Origin: Phascolarctobacterium sp. ET69
Lineage (GTDB): Bacteria; Bacillota; Negativicutes; Acidaminococcales; Acidaminococcaceae
Direction: 5' to 3'
Assembly (NCBI RefSeq): GCF_023336935.1
Contig: NZ_JAMBLR010000003.1
Span: 248,001 to 312,000 of the forward strand
DNA: 64,000 nt
In this document: positions 9,332-17,508 of the stretch, in pieces
Layout: every line of letters begins with the position of its first letter
Numbering within the stretch: position 1 is the stretch's first letter
Translations under genes and position numbers: made by a program
Notes under the pieces: model-generated
The model's database searches: none
What the model saw: the letters and a program-made list of their open reading frames with translations, nothing else
What the model was told of the DNA's origin: nothing

Positions 9332-9743
9332 CGGTTTTTTGCTTGGCATAGACCCCGGCAGCTTTAAAACCGGCGTGGCGCAGGTAACGCCGCAGGGCGA
9401 AGTTTTAAACGCAGAATGGGTGGAAACAAAAAAACTTGCGGAAGCACTGAACCTGCTTTGCAGCGATAAAGGGCTGCCGCAGGCGGTAATTATCGGCAAC
9501 GGTACCAATACGCAGCCGGTGCATAAAGTGCTGGCGCAGATTTTTACTGCCGTGCCGGTAATAGAAATTGACGAAAAACACAGTACGGAACAGGCACGTA
9601 CTTTGTACTGGCAGCTTAACAAGCCGCACGGTTGGCGTGCGCTGCTGCCGGAAGGGCTGCGTGTGCCGCCGGAACCGCTGGACGGTTATGCAGCGGCAGT
9701 GCTTGTAAAAAGATATCTGGAGCAAAATAAAAGCAGGGATTAA
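9321..9743 (+). CDS. YqgF/RuvC-like RNase H-fold protein
   Basis: A small (140-residue) protein of the RNase H fold related to YqgF/RuvX. It starts with the first catalytic strand LLGIDPGSFKTGVA and has the second acidic motif VIEIDEKHSTEQAR and a third, LDGYAAAVLVKRYL. The ATG at 9321 lies inside the DUF3084 gene; a TTG at 9315 is in frame but less likely. Whether it processes rRNA, resolves DNA junctions or acts on something else cannot be told from sequence. It is the last gene of the operon and a terminator overlaps its stop. Confidence 0.75.
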   Translation: MLNNGFLLGIDPGSFKTGVAQVTPQGEVLNAEWVETKKLAEALNLLCSDKGLPQAVIIGNGTNTQPVHKVLAQIFTAVPVIEIDEKHSTEQARTLYWQLNKPHGWRALLPEGLRVPPEPLDGYAAAVLVKRYLEQNKSRD

Positions 9744-9758
9744 CGCCCTGCTTTTTTT
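9732..9758 (+). terminator. Rho-independent terminator of the LPS operon
   Basis: A 7-bp stem (AGCAGGG/CCCTGCT) with a 7-base loop is followed by seven T. The stem overlaps the stop codon of the YqgF-like gene, closing the lpxK-to-yqgF transcription unit. Confidence 0.85.
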
Positions 9759-9818
9759 GCAGGTATTTTGCCAAGCGGCAGCGAATAATGCAGGCAGAAT
9801 TATTTTGTTGGTGATATT

Positions 9819-11315
9819 ATGAAACGGCTTATAAATTTATTTTTTGTAATGCTGCTGTGCTGTGCGGCCTTTTTGGCAGAGGCTGCGCCGATACAGATAG
9901 ATATTTACAGCGTTAACGATTTGCACGGCAGGCTGCGTGCCGCAGAAAATGCGCCCGGCGCTGCGCGTTTGGCTGCTGCGCTTAATTTACTTACGGCAGC
10001 CAATCCCAAAGGCACGCTTATTGTTGGCGGCGGTGATATGCTGTCCGGCAGCATCGACGCAGACAGCTTTGACGGTTTGAACGCTGTGGAAGCCATGAAT
10101 ATTATGAGGTTTGCCGCAAATTGTGCAGGCAACCATGCTTTCGATTATAATTTCCCGGCTATTGTGCGTCAGGCCAAAGCCGCTGATTTTCCGCTTTTGG
10201 CGGCTAATATTACAGATGCAAACGGCAATATTCCCGCACCGTTTGCGCCGTATGCCGTGGTTAAACGCAATGGCATAAAAACAGGCATTATAGGCGTGCT
10301 TGACGAGCAGGCGTTTAAAAAAGTAAAGCCTGACCATGTGGCAGGGCTGAAACTTACCTCTCCGGCAGAAGCGGCAAATAAATATGCCGCGCAACTCCGC
10401 AGAAACGGAGTGCAGGTAGTTGTGCTTTTGGCGCATATCGGTGGGCAGATGGAAAACGGCATGCTGACAGGCGCAATAGTGCCTGTTCTGGATAACCTGA
10501 AAGGCATTGACGCTGTGGCGTCAGGCGACAGCCATACAGTGTTTGCCTGCTCTTATAAGGGCATTCCGGCAGTGCAGGCAGGTGAATACGGCAGGCAAAT
10601 AGGGCATATAAAGCTGTTTTATGATGCGGATGCCGGCAAAATTACACAAGCTGAGGCCAATGTTTATGAAACCGGCGCTTTAACACAAGAACGCGACAGC
10701 AAAGCAGCAGCTTTTTTACAGCCGTATTTTGAACGCGTCGATGCTGTTTACAGCAAGGTGCTGGCTTATAATACGCAGTATCTTGCTAACGAAAAGTACG
10801 GTGAATCGCCGCTGGCTGATTATTTTATGGATTTAATTAACAGCGAACTGCAAACGGACATAACTCTTTATAACGGCGGGGCAATCCGCTCCAATCTGCC
10901 TGCGGGCAATGTTACGCTGAGAGAGCTGAAACAGATTTTTCCGTTTAACAATACCTTATATGTTTTGAGGCTGCGCGGCAGCGATATTTTAAAAGCTTTG
11001 GAGCACGGGCTGGGCAGTAAGGAAATTGCCAGGGTGCGTTTTGCCGGGCTTACCGTAACGGCAGATTTAACTGCGCCGGAAGGGGAAAGGTTAATATCTG
11101 CGCAGTTAGCAGACGGCAGTATACTGAACCATGAGAGATATTACAGCGCTGCTGTTAATGATTTTCTGCTTTCCGGCGGAGACGGTTATACATCTGTAAA
11201 AGGGGCGGAAATTATCCGCGAAAGCGGCAAGGACCTTGATGTTTTAAGCACGGCGCTGAAAAAGGCATGGCAAATAAATTTTGATTATAATAATAAGCGT
11301 TTGATTTTAAAGTAA
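9819..11315 (+). CDS. Exported 5'-nucleotidase / UDP-sugar hydrolase family protein
   Basis: This 498-residue periplasmic enzyme of the UshA/YfkN family hydrolyses nucleotides or related phosphoesters. A signal peptide covers about residues 1-22 (LFFVMLLCCAAFLAEA). The metallophosphatase domain shows VNDLHGR, GGGDMLSGS, GNHAFDYN and GDSHT; the usual GNHE has Ala in place of Glu. The C-terminal substrate-binding domain contains TLYNGGAIRSNLPAG and FLLSGGDGY. The symbol is withheld because UshA, YfkN and CpdB-like members cannot be separated by eye. It is a monocistronic-looking gene 13 bases ahead of the cyclodeaminase. Confidence 0.88.
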   Translation: MKRLINLFFVMLLCCAAFLAEAAPIQIDIYSVNDLHGRLRAAENAPGAARLAAALNLLTAANPKGTLIVGGGDMLSGSIDADSFDGLNAVEAMNIMRFAANCAGNHAFDYNFPAIVRQAKAADFPLLAANITDANGNIPAPFAPYAVVKRNGIKTGIIGVLDEQAFKKVKPDHVAGLKLTSPAEAANKYAAQLRRNGVQVVVLLAHIGGQMENGMLTGAIVPVLDNLKGIDAVASGDSHTVFACSYKGIPAVQAGEYGRQIGHIKLFYDADAGKITQAEANVYETGALTQERDSKAAAFLQPYFERVDAVYSKVLAYNTQYLANEKYGESPLADYFMDLINSELQTDITLYNGGAIRSNLPAGNVTLRELKQIFPFNNTLYVLRLRGSDILKALEHGLGSKEIARVRFAGLTVTADLTAPEGERLISAQLADGSILNHERYYSAAVNDFLLSGGDGYTSVKGAEIIRESGKDLDVLSTALKKAWQINFDYNNKRLILK

Positions 11316-11327
11316 CGGGAGGTTAAT

Positions 11328-11960
11328 ATGGAAAATTTAAGCACTATAACTTGCGGAACTTTTTTGGAAGAACTGGCGTCAAAAGCGCCGACACCGGGCG
11401 GCGGTGCGGCTTCGGCACTTTGCGGGGCTGTTGCGGCGGCGCTTACGGCCATGCTTGCCAATTTAACTGTGGGCAAAGCAGGCAGCGAAGAAAATGAGCA
11501 GCAAACTGCACAGATTATTGTCGCTGCCGGTAAACTGCGTGAAGAATTGACGGCGCTTGCAGATGATGATGCGGCTGTATTCGGCAAATTTATGGCAGCG
11601 TATAAAATGCCCAAAACAACGGATGAAGAAAAAGCGGCGCGTACGGCTGCAATACAGCAGGCTGCGGTTGCGGCGGCTGATGTTCCCATGCAGATTGCCG
11701 AAAAGAGTATGGAGGTACTGCTCTTGGCCCGCAGAATTATTGTAATCGGCAACCCCAATGCCATCAGCGACGGAACGGTATCGGCTATTGTGGCAAGAGC
11801 AGCGCTGCGCAGCGCCTTGTATAACGTAAAAATTAACCTTGGGCTTATTAAAGACGCCGCTTATGTGGAGCAGGCAGCGGCCAAAATGCAGACGCTGGAG
11901 GCCAAAGCACTGGAAACAGAAGCCTTTGTGCTGGCGCGCACTGATGAAATTTTAAAGTAA
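11328..11960 (+). CDS. Cyclodeaminase/cyclohydrolase family protein (FTCD/FchA-like)
   Basis: A 210-residue all-helical protein of the formimidoyltetrahydrofolate cyclodeaminase family, which acts in one-carbon metabolism. The signature APTPGGGAASALCGAVAAAL is at residues about 21-40, and DDDAAVFGKFMAAYKMP follows. No glutamate formiminotransferase or other histidine-degradation gene is adjacent, so the physiological substrate (formimino-THF or methenyl-THF) is not resolved. The start has GGGAGG 10 bases upstream. Confidence 0.88.
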   Translation: MENLSTITCGTFLEELASKAPTPGGGAASALCGAVAAALTAMLANLTVGKAGSEENEQQTAQIIVAAGKLREELTALADDDAAVFGKFMAAYKMPKTTDEEKAARTAAIQQAAVAAADVPMQIAEKSMEVLLLARRIIVIGNPNAISDGTVSAIVARAALRSALYNVKINLGLIKDAAYVEQAAAKMQTLEAKALETEAFVLARTDEILK

Positions 11961-11966
11961 TGACGC

Positions 11967-11995
11967 TTGACTGATAAGCACATTTATCATATAAT
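11967..11995 (+). promoter_or_regulatory. Sigma-A promoter for tRNA-Ser(UGA)
   Basis: TTGACT at 11967 and TATAAT at 11990 are separated by exactly 17 bases and lie 14 bases before the tRNA. Confidence 0.85.
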
Positions 11996-12008
11996 AAAAA
12001 ATTAGCAG

Positions 12009-12096
12009 GGAGAGGTGGTCGAGTGGTTTAAGGCTCTGGTCTTGAAAACCAGCGAGGTGCAAGCCTCCGTGGGTTCGAATCCCACCCTCTCCGCCA
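12009..12096 (+). tRNA. tRNA-Ser (anticodon UGA)
   Basis: An 88-base class II tRNA with a 7-bp acceptor stem (GGAGAGG/CCTCTCC), discriminator G and encoded CCA. The anticodon stem CTGGT/ACCAG holds loop CTTGAAA, giving anticodon TGA. A long variable arm and the T-loop GGTTCGAATCC are present. Confidence 0.97.
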
Positions 12097-12105
12097 CGAT
12101 TTTAC

Positions 12106-12130
12106 CGCGCCTTTTAAGGCGCGTTTTTTA
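12106..12130 (+). terminator. Terminator after tRNA-Ser(UGA)
   Basis: Stem CGCGCC/GGCGCG with a TTTTAA loop followed by a T-rich run, starting 10 bases after the tRNA. Confidence 0.85.
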
Positions 12131-12143
12131 TTATGGGAGCGCT

Positions 12144-12791
12144 ATGCTTTATTTTGAATACGGCGAAAAAGAACTGAATTATTTAAAAAAGAAAGACAAG
12201 CGTCTGGCTGCCGTTATCGAAAAAGCCGGGGTCATTCAAAGAGAATTATACCCCGATATTTTCGTATCGCTTGTTAATTCCATTGCGGGACAGCAAATAT
12301 CGCGCCACGCCAAAGCAAGCGTATGGCGGCGCTTTACGGAATTGCTGGGCGGTGTTGTTACGCCGCAGGCAATTGACGCAGTAACGGAGGAACAGCTGCG
12401 CAGCTGCGGGTTATCCGGGCGCAAGGCTGTGTATATTAAACAACTGGCGCAAAAAGTGCTTAATGGCGAAATTGATTTTGGCGCTTTTGCGGCTATGGCT
12501 GATGAAGAAGTTATTGCAGAACTGGTAAAACTGGATGGCATCGGCAAATGGACGGCGGAGATGCAGCTGATTTTTTCGCTGGGGCGCAAAAATATATTGA
12601 GTTTTGGCGATGCAGCCATTCAGAACGGGCTTAAAAGGCTGTACGGGCATAAAAAAATAACCCCGGCGCTGGCAGAAAAGTACCATAAACGTTACAGCCC
12701 GTATGCTTCGGTAGCCAGTTTTTACCTGTGGGCGCTGTCCAACGGCGATGTGGAATACGAGCGGCCGTGCAGAAACGCAGAAAAAATTTAA
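12144..12791 (+). CDS. DNA-3-methyladenine glycosylase, HhH-GPD family
   Basis: A 215-residue AlkA-type glycosylase that removes alkylated bases from DNA. The helix-hairpin-helix is LDGIGKWTAEM and the catalytic aspartate is in LSFGDAAIQNG. The ATG at 12144 is chosen because longer readings in the same frame run back through the tRNA-Ser and its terminator. There is a GGGAG 6 bases upstream. It lacks the N-terminal TBP-like domain of E. coli AlkA, as in many bacterial AlkA2-type proteins. It lies between two tRNA-Ser genes. Confidence 0.9.
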   Translation: MLYFEYGEKELNYLKKKDKRLAAVIEKAGVIQRELYPDIFVSLVNSIAGQQISRHAKASVWRRFTELLGGVVTPQAIDAVTEEQLRSCGLSGRKAVYIKQLAQKVLNGEIDFGAFAAMADEEVIAELVKLDGIGKWTAEMQLIFSLGRKNILSFGDAAIQNGLKRLYGHKKITPALAEKYHKRYSPYASVASFYLWALSNGDVEYERPCRNAEKI

Positions 12792-12809
12792 AATTGTTGC
12801 TTTAAATAC

Positions 12810-12838
12810 TTGCCAAACAGCAAAACATAGTGTATACT
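12810..12838 (+). promoter_or_regulatory. Sigma-A promoter for tRNA-Ser(GCU)
   Basis: TTGCCA at 12810 and TATACT at 12833 are separated by 17 bases, ending 17 bases before the tRNA. Confidence 0.8.
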
Positions 12839-12855
12839 AATTAAGTAAGTCAATT

Positions 12856-12946
12856 GGAGTGGTACTCAAGTGGCTGAAGAGGACGGTTTGCTAAATCGTT
12901 AGGGGGGGCAACTCCCGCCAGGGTTCAAATCCCTGCCACTCCGCCA
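12856..12946 (+). tRNA. tRNA-Ser (anticodon GCU)
   Basis: A 91-base class II tRNA with acceptor stem GGAGTGG/CCACTCC, discriminator G and encoded CCA. The anticodon stem (CGGTT/AATCG) presents TTGCTAA, giving GCT. It has a long variable arm and a T-loop GGTTCAAATCC. Confidence 0.97.
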
Positions 12947-12958
12947 GTTAAAAATTAA

Positions 12959-12994
12959 GACCCTTTAGGCAGATGCCCGAAGGGTCTTTTATTT
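12959..12994 (+). terminator. Terminator after tRNA-Ser(GCU)
   Basis: Stem GACCCTT/AAGGGTC with an inner GGC/GCC pairing, followed by TTTTATTTTT. Confidence 0.8.
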
Positions 12995-13144
12995 TTGTAG
13001 TAAATTTTTATAAAATATGTGCAGTGAGCAGAACTTTAGTTAAAAATTTTTAACTATTAAATTCAATTTTTTATAATTTTGCGGTATAATAGTTTCTGCT
13101 GTAATTATTGTTTCAGCAAAATGTTTTAATTTCAGGAGGTTTAT

Positions 13145-13879
13145 ATGTCTAAATTACGTATTGCCATTACTGCCGATACTTACCCGTACGCCAGTGATGT
13201 AACTAACCTTGTGCGCGCGCCGTTTACCGCACGCGGGCTGGTTGATATTATTAACGAGCTGGGCGCGCTGCCCATTGTGCTGCCGGATGTTCCGGGTGCT
13301 AAAGGCGAAGATTATGCAGAAATGTTTGACGCGCTGATTATTCCCGGCGGGCCGGATGCCGACCCTTCGTTTTTCGGCGAAGAACCATGGATGCATATCG
13401 GTATGACCAATTACAAACGCGATGTGTTCGAAGCAGAAATTTTTAAAGCCTTTTACAAGGCAGGCAAGCCTATTTTCGGCATCTGCCGCGGCTGCCAGTT
13501 TATTAATATTATGATGGGCGGCAGCGTATATCAGGATTTGGCAACGCAGAACCCTGATGCTTATATCCGCCATTCGCAGGGTGCAAACGGCTGCTATCCT
13601 ACTCACTACGTAACGGTGGAAGAAGGCAGCTGCCTGTATGAAGCGCTGGGCGGCAAAGCGTATGTAAATTCCCGCCATCATCAGGGCATTAAAAAAGTTG
13701 GCGAAGGCTTAAAAGTTACGGCCAAAGCTCCGGACGGAGTTATTGAAGCAATTGAAAGCGCCGAAGGCAGCCAGATTGTTGCCGTACAGTGGCATCCGGA
13801 AAATATGTGGCAGGAGCACCCGGAAATGCGCAGAATTTTTGCCGGTTTTATCGACAGGGTTGCCGCATCTAAAAAATAA
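13145..13879 (+). CDS. Gamma-glutamyl-gamma-aminobutyrate hydrolase family (peptidase C26)
   Basis: A 244-residue class I glutamine-amidotransferase-like hydrolase of the PuuD/YvdE type. The nucleophile is in FGICRGCQF, the catalytic His-Glu pair in VQWHPEN, and an oxyanion motif IPGGPDADPS is present. A TATAAT at 13085 with a weak -35 at 13062 (17-base spacing) and AGGAGG at 13133 precede it. The next gene, 30 bases on, is an amino-acid permease, so the pair may import and hydrolyse a gamma-glutamyl compound (inference). No other puu genes are nearby. Confidence 0.85.
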   Translation: MSKLRIAITADTYPYASDVTNLVRAPFTARGLVDIINELGALPIVLPDVPGAKGEDYAEMFDALIIPGGPDADPSFFGEEPWMHIGMTNYKRDVFEAEIFKAFYKAGKPIFGICRGCQFINIMMGGSVYQDLATQNPDAYIRHSQGANGCYPTHYVTVEEGSCLYEALGGKAYVNSRHHQGIKKVGEGLKVTAKAPDGVIEAIESAEGSQIVAVQWHPENMWQEHPEMRRIFAGFIDRVAASKK

Positions 13880-13909
13880 AGTTTAATTTAAAATAAGGGA
13901 GAAGTTACT

Positions 13910-15190
13910 ATGAGTAAAGGTAAAATGGGCTTTTGGACGATAGTGCTTTTCGGTATTAACAGCATTATCGGCTCGGGCATTTTTCTTTTGCCTAACAACG
14001 CCATGAGCATTATCGGCCCGGCAAGCCTTGGCGTACTTTTGTTTGATATGCTGCTGGTATTGGCAATGACTTTTTGCTTTGCCGAAGCCAGCGGTCTGTT
14101 TAAAGATAACGGCGGTCCGTACATTTATGCCAAAGAGGCTTTTGGCAATTTTATCGGCTACGAGGTTGGCTTTTTAACGTGGATTACCCGCATTATTGCA
14201 TTTTCTACCATGGGTGTTGGCTTTGCTACTGCTTTGGGCGGCATTATGCCGGAGTTAAGCACGCCGCTAATGAAAAACATTATTGTAACCGTAATTTTTG
14301 CACTGCTGGCAGTTATGAACCTGTTTGGCGTGCAGCTGTTTAAGGTTATCCAGAATATGGCAACCGTTGCCAAAATTCTGCCGTTTGTATTGTTCATCGG
14401 CATGGGCGTTTTCTTTATCGACAGCGCCAATTTTACGCCGCTGTTCCCCGGCGGTGAATACACTCCCGGCAGCTTCGGCACGGCGGCTGTAATGCTGTTC
14501 TTTACTTTTACGGGCTTTGAAAGTATCGCCGTTGCCGCTTCCGAAATGGAAAACCCGCAAAAGAATTTGCCGAAAGCCATTTTGGTTGTTATCTGTATTG
14601 TAGCAGCAATTTATTTTATGCTTCTGGCCTGCGCTATCGGCATAATGGGTTATGACCTTGCCAATACAACGGTTCCCGTGCAGGAAGCTTTCGGGCGTAT
14701 TGCAGGCAGTTTCGGTGTGGGCATTGTTGCTTCCGGCACGCTGGTTTCTATCGGCGCGCTGTGCATTAGTTCGTCTTTTGTTACTCCGTACAGCTGCCTT
14801 GCTTTGGCAGAAAAAGGCATGCTGCCTGCCGCTATGACGAAGCGCAACCGCTTTAACGCTCCTTACTGGTGCATAATTGCTTCTACCGTTATCGCGCTTT
14901 TAATTGCCTATACCGGCAGCTTTACATTCCTTGCTTCCATCAGCGTGGTATCGCGTTTTTCGCAGTATATTCCAACCTGCCTTTCCATACCGGTATTCCG
15001 CAAAAAAATGCCGGATGTGCCGCGTGCGTTTAAAATTCCGTTTGGCCCTGTTATTCCGGTTATTGCCGTGCTTACCAGTTTATGGCTTCTGGCACAGGCT
15101 AAGCCCCAGCAGCTGATTATGGGCCTTGGCGCAGCCGTAATTGCCGTGCCGTTCTATTACTTTGTTTATAAAAACAAAAAAGAAGAATAA
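13910..15190 (+). CDS. APC-family amino acid permease
   Basis: A 426-residue, 12-helix inner-membrane transporter of the amino acid-polyamine-organocation superfamily. The N-terminal GINSIIGSGIFLLPN is the unwound helix-1 substrate motif, and FTFTGFESIAVAASEMENP is the conserved helix-6 block. The substrate is not identifiable; pairing with the C26 hydrolase suggests a gamma-glutamyl compound, glutamate or GABA (inference). The gene ends 30 bases before the IS3 element. Confidence 0.9.
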   Translation: MSKGKMGFWTIVLFGINSIIGSGIFLLPNNAMSIIGPASLGVLLFDMLLVLAMTFCFAEASGLFKDNGGPYIYAKEAFGNFIGYEVGFLTWITRIIAFSTMGVGFATALGGIMPELSTPLMKNIIVTVIFALLAVMNLFGVQLFKVIQNMATVAKILPFVLFIGMGVFFIDSANFTPLFPGGEYTPGSFGTAAVMLFFTFTGFESIAVAASEMENPQKNLPKAILVVICIVAAIYFMLLACAIGIMGYDLANTTVPVQEAFGRIAGSFGVGIVASGTLVSIGALCISSSFVTPYSCLALAEKGMLPAAMTKRNRFNAPYWCIIASTVIALLIAYTGSFTFLASISVVSRFSQYIPTCLSIPVFRKKMPDVPRAFKIPFGPVIPVIAVLTSLWLLAQAKPQQLIMGLGAAVIAVPFYYFVYKNKKEE

Positions 15191-15203
15191 AAACCAAAAA
15201 CAA

Positions 15204-15220
15204 AAGGAGAAGGTTTTAAG
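15204..15220 (+). promoter_or_regulatory. Orphan ribosome-binding site abutting the IS element
   Basis: An AAGGAGAAGG sequence after the permease stop has typical Shine-Dalgarno form, but the IS begins at 15221, where a start codon would be expected. Within the IS the first ATG (15225) opens only an 8-codon frame. It looks like the leader of a third operon gene that was cut off (inference). Confidence 0.4.
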
Positions 15221-15251
15221 TGATATGCACCCAAAAAGTTGGACAAAATAA

Positions 15252-16052
15252 TTAAGCTGTTCTTAAGGACTTGGTTCGGTATTCTACCGGGCTGAGTCCT
15301 TTTAACTTTGCCTTTATCCTCCGGTTATTGTAATAATCTATATATTCATCTAACTTCTCTTTAAAATCTTCTATTGACTTAAACTTCTCAAAATAGAATA
15401 ATTCTGACTTCAGCAGCCCAAAGAAATTCTCTATTACGGCATTATCCAAACAGTTTCCTTTCCTTGACATGCTTTGGATTATGCCATTTTCTTTTAATAT
15501 CTTTCGATATGCCTTATGCTGATATTGCCATCCCTGGTCACTATGCAGTATTAAGCTGTCTGTTTTTCCTATACGCGTGACAGCTTCTTTTACCATATCC
15601 GTTACCTGTTTTAATACAGGACGCTCTGAAACTTTATAGCTTATTATCTCACCGTTATACAGGTCTATAATCGGCGACAGGTACAACTTCCTGCCAAATA
15701 ACGAAAACTCTGTTATATCTGTTGACCATTTCTTATTTGGCTTGTCTGCCTTGAAATTTCTTTGCAGAATATTAGGCGCAGCTTTCCCATGTTCACCTCT
15801 ATATGATTTATATTTCTTTAATCTTACTTTGCAGGTTAGACCGGTTTGCTTCATCAGCTTCATTACTACCTTATGGTTTACTTTAAAACCTTTTCTTCTA
15901 ATCTCTAAGGTTACGCGCCTGTAGCCGTACCTGCCTTTGTTATCTGTGCAGATACGTTTTATTGCTTCTTTCAGCTCACTATACTTATCGCCTTGATTTA
16001 TGCTTTTCATAGCGGCATAGTAAGTGCTTTTAGCCATGCCTGTATATTCCAA
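15252..16052 (-). CDS. IS3-family transposase OrfB (DDE integrase domain)
   Basis: The catalytic subunit carries the rve integrase core with WSTDITEF, LHSDQGWQY and the glutamate of VIENFFGLLKSE. The spacing between the second Asp and the Glu is exactly 35 residues, i.e. D,D(35)E. The HTH_21 region RYGYRRVTLEIRR precedes the core. The apparent start is a TTG at 16052, but the frame is open further upstream and overlaps the end of orfA, as expected for -1 frameshifted OrfAB. Confidence 0.95.
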   Translation of the reverse strand: MEYTGMAKSTYYAAMKSINQGDKYSELKEAIKRICTDNKGRYGYRRVTLEIRRKGFKVNHKVVMKLMKQTGLTCKVRLKKYKSYRGEHGKAAPNILQRNFKADKPNKKWSTDITEFSLFGRKLYLSPIIDLYNGEIISYKVSERPVLKQVTDMVKEAVTRIGKTDSLILHSDQGWQYQHKAYRKILKENGIIQSMSRKGNCLDNAVIENFFGLLKSELFYFEKFKSIEDFKEKLDEYIDYYNNRRIKAKLKGLSPVEYRTKSLRTA

Positions 16053-16093
16053 TAACTTTTTCAGAGGATATTCTGCCCTTAATTCAGAGATTA

Positions 16094-16609
16094 TTAACGC
16101 TGTCTTTTGCGTCTTTCTTCTTCCTCTTCCTGCTGAATCAAGGCGTTGTACTTTTTTAAGAAGGCGTTCTCCATTTTAAGAAAAGCATTTTCTGCTTCCA
16201 GCTGTTCAAGATAAGTAGGTTCAGGTTTCTGTTTGCGCTTTTTAGGTTTATATTTCATTGACGGCCTGCCTTTCTTTTTAGGCAGCAGTCCTGATTTACC
16301 GTAGGCAAGGTATTGTTTTTCCCATTGATGGATAGTTGAATTATTGGGGATAGCAAAAAGGGCTGCCGTTTCCTTTAATGATAACCCATGCTGCCAGCGG
16401 TGCTCAAGGACTTTTTGTTTAAAATCTGGGGAATATGAACGGTTTTTATGAAGGAGCTGGTTAAAGCCGCCGTGTTTGTAGTGGGCGAGCCAGTCACGTA
16501 AGGGACGGCTGTCTGGTATTGCCAATATTCTGCAAACATATTTTATGGCATTACCGTCTAAAACCATTTGTACTGCTTTAATTTTAAATTCGTCTGAGTA
16601 TTTAGTCAT
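16094..16609 (-). CDS. IS3-family transposase OrfA (HTH)
   Basis: A 171-residue DNA-binding subunit with two helix-turn-helix segments (YSDEFKIKAVQMVLDG and HGLSLKETAALFAIP) and a C-terminal leucine/glutamate coiled coil (LEQLEAENAFLKMENAFLKK), the oligomerisation region of IS150-group OrfA. The Glu/Arg-rich end overlaps the upstream extension of orfB. Confidence 0.93.
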   Translation of the reverse strand: MTKYSDEFKIKAVQMVLDGNAIKYVCRILAIPDSRPLRDWLAHYKHGGFNQLLHKNRSYSPDFKQKVLEHRWQHGLSLKETAALFAIPNNSTIHQWEKQYLAYGKSGLLPKKKGRPSMKYKPKKRKQKPEPTYLEQLEAENAFLKMENAFLKKYNALIQQEEEEERRKRQR

Positions 16610-16702
16610 GAAAAAACTGCACCTCCAAAAGTTTTTGTCTAACTTTTAGGGTGCAGTTCATTATCCGATGGTTTTTTATAATAATTTATTTACAACTTTA
16701 TA

Positions 16703-17341
16703 TCAAGGTCTTAGTTTTTCCATTTCCAAACGTACCTGGTACATCTGGTCTTCGGTAATGCCAAGCTGCGTGGCAACGGCGTCCCAATCAGTTGCGGGCG
16801 GGTTGTGCATTTCAACAATCTGCGCTGGGGTGCTGCTGCAATATTTAGCCATCAGCACTGCGTGGGCAACGTCGCCCATGCCAAAGTTCTGTTCAAACAG
16901 CGGCAGGCTTACGGCGGTGTCAACGCCAAGCACGGTGCTTAAATATTCGGCATCGTTTTTATCGTGCGCGGCTTTAATGTCGTTAGGGGTCAGCCCCAGC
17001 ATATATTCAACGCGCGGCCATCTGTTGTATTCGGTTTTCAAATCAAGTACGGCGCCCATGTCCTTGCCGGTGGCATAGCTTAAAAAGGCGGCGTGGCGCA
17101 GTTCTTTAAAGCCCCAGCCCTGGTTGTAAAATTTTTTCACGGTGCTTTCGGCTACGCCAAAGCGCGCGCTGATGGAATCAATTTCGTTATCAATGCGTAC
17201 CTGATGCGGCACAAGCCCTTCGCGTGCAGCAGGGCGCGGCGGCAGCGGTTTTGCTTCGGCGGTGCTGCTTAAAATATCGGTAGTAAAAGGTGCAGCAACA
17301 AGGCCAAAGGCGAGTGCGAGAGTTAATAAGGATTTTTTCAT
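16703..17341 (-). CDS. Exported protein of unknown function with two internal repeats
   Basis: I do not recognise this 212-residue protein. A signal peptide is clear (residues 1-29, ending STAEA-K) and a short proline-rich stretch follows. The mature part consists of two related halves of about 68 residues: the first from IDSISARFGVAEST to MLGLTPNDI, the second from YLSTVLGVDTAVS to QLGITEDQM. Both share a 'GV' turn, a central aromatic/Gly segment, an 'HA' pair and an ending LG(L/I)T. It is predicted all-helical. The start follows AAAGGGTGG. The gene lies beside the IS right end and appears monocistronic. Confidence 0.75.
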   Translation of the reverse strand: MKKSLLTLALAFGLVAAPFTTDILSSTAEAKPLPPRPAAREGLVPHQVRIDNEIDSISARFGVAESTVKKFYNQGWGFKELRHAAFLSYATGKDMGAVLDLKTEYNRWPRVEYMLGLTPNDIKAAHDKNDAEYLSTVLGVDTAVSLPLFEQNFGMGDVAHAVLMAKYCSSTPAQIVEMHNPPATDWDAVATQLGITEDQMYQVRLEMEKLRP

Positions 17342-17445
17342 ACGTTACCACCCTTTCGTAATCAATAATAATTCTATATTACTCATTGTATCATAGTTTT
17401 ATGCGTTTTGCATTAAGTAAGTTTAAAATTTTATATGAAAATTAT

Positions 17446-17478
17446 AAAAAAAGCCCCCAAAGCTTAAACTTTGAGGGC
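17446..17478 (-). terminator. Terminator of the SMR pump operon
   Basis: Read on the minus strand, GCCCTCAAAGT pairs with ACTTTGGGGGC-like bases around a TTAA loop and is followed by seven T. A separate perfect CTGCTCT/AGAGCAG hairpin lies at 17481-17497, between it and the stop codon. Confidence 0.85.
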
Positions 17479-17508
17479 AACTGCTCTGGCAGAGCAGAGA
17501 GGGGGTTG

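Larger units (their letters stand above)
15221..16660 (-). mobile_element. IS3-family insertion sequence (IS150-like), about 1,440 bp
   Basis: Imperfect terminal inverted repeats begin TGATATGCACCC at 15221 and, reversed, TGAACTGCACCC at 16660; they continue for about 30 bases with four mismatches. They enclose two overlapping-frame ORFs on the minus strand (orfA 16609-16094, orfB to 15252). Size, TG...CA ends and gene arrangement fit IS3. Three- to five-base flanks do not show a convincing target duplication. Both ORFs look intact, so the copy is probably active or recent. Confidence 0.92.

Noticed and set aside
12015-12143. 43-codon N-terminal extension of the DNA glycosylase
   Set aside because: It is the tRNA-Ser(UGA) sequence and its terminator read as codons; ATG 12144 has its own ribosome-binding site.
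13145-15190. Putrescine-utilisation (Puu) pathway
   Set aside because: Only a PuuD-like hydrolase and a general permease are present; no puuA, puuB or puuC.
15216-16665. Target-site duplication around the IS3 element
   Set aside because: The immediate flanks (TTTAAG before, TTATCC after) share no convincing 3-5 base direct repeat.
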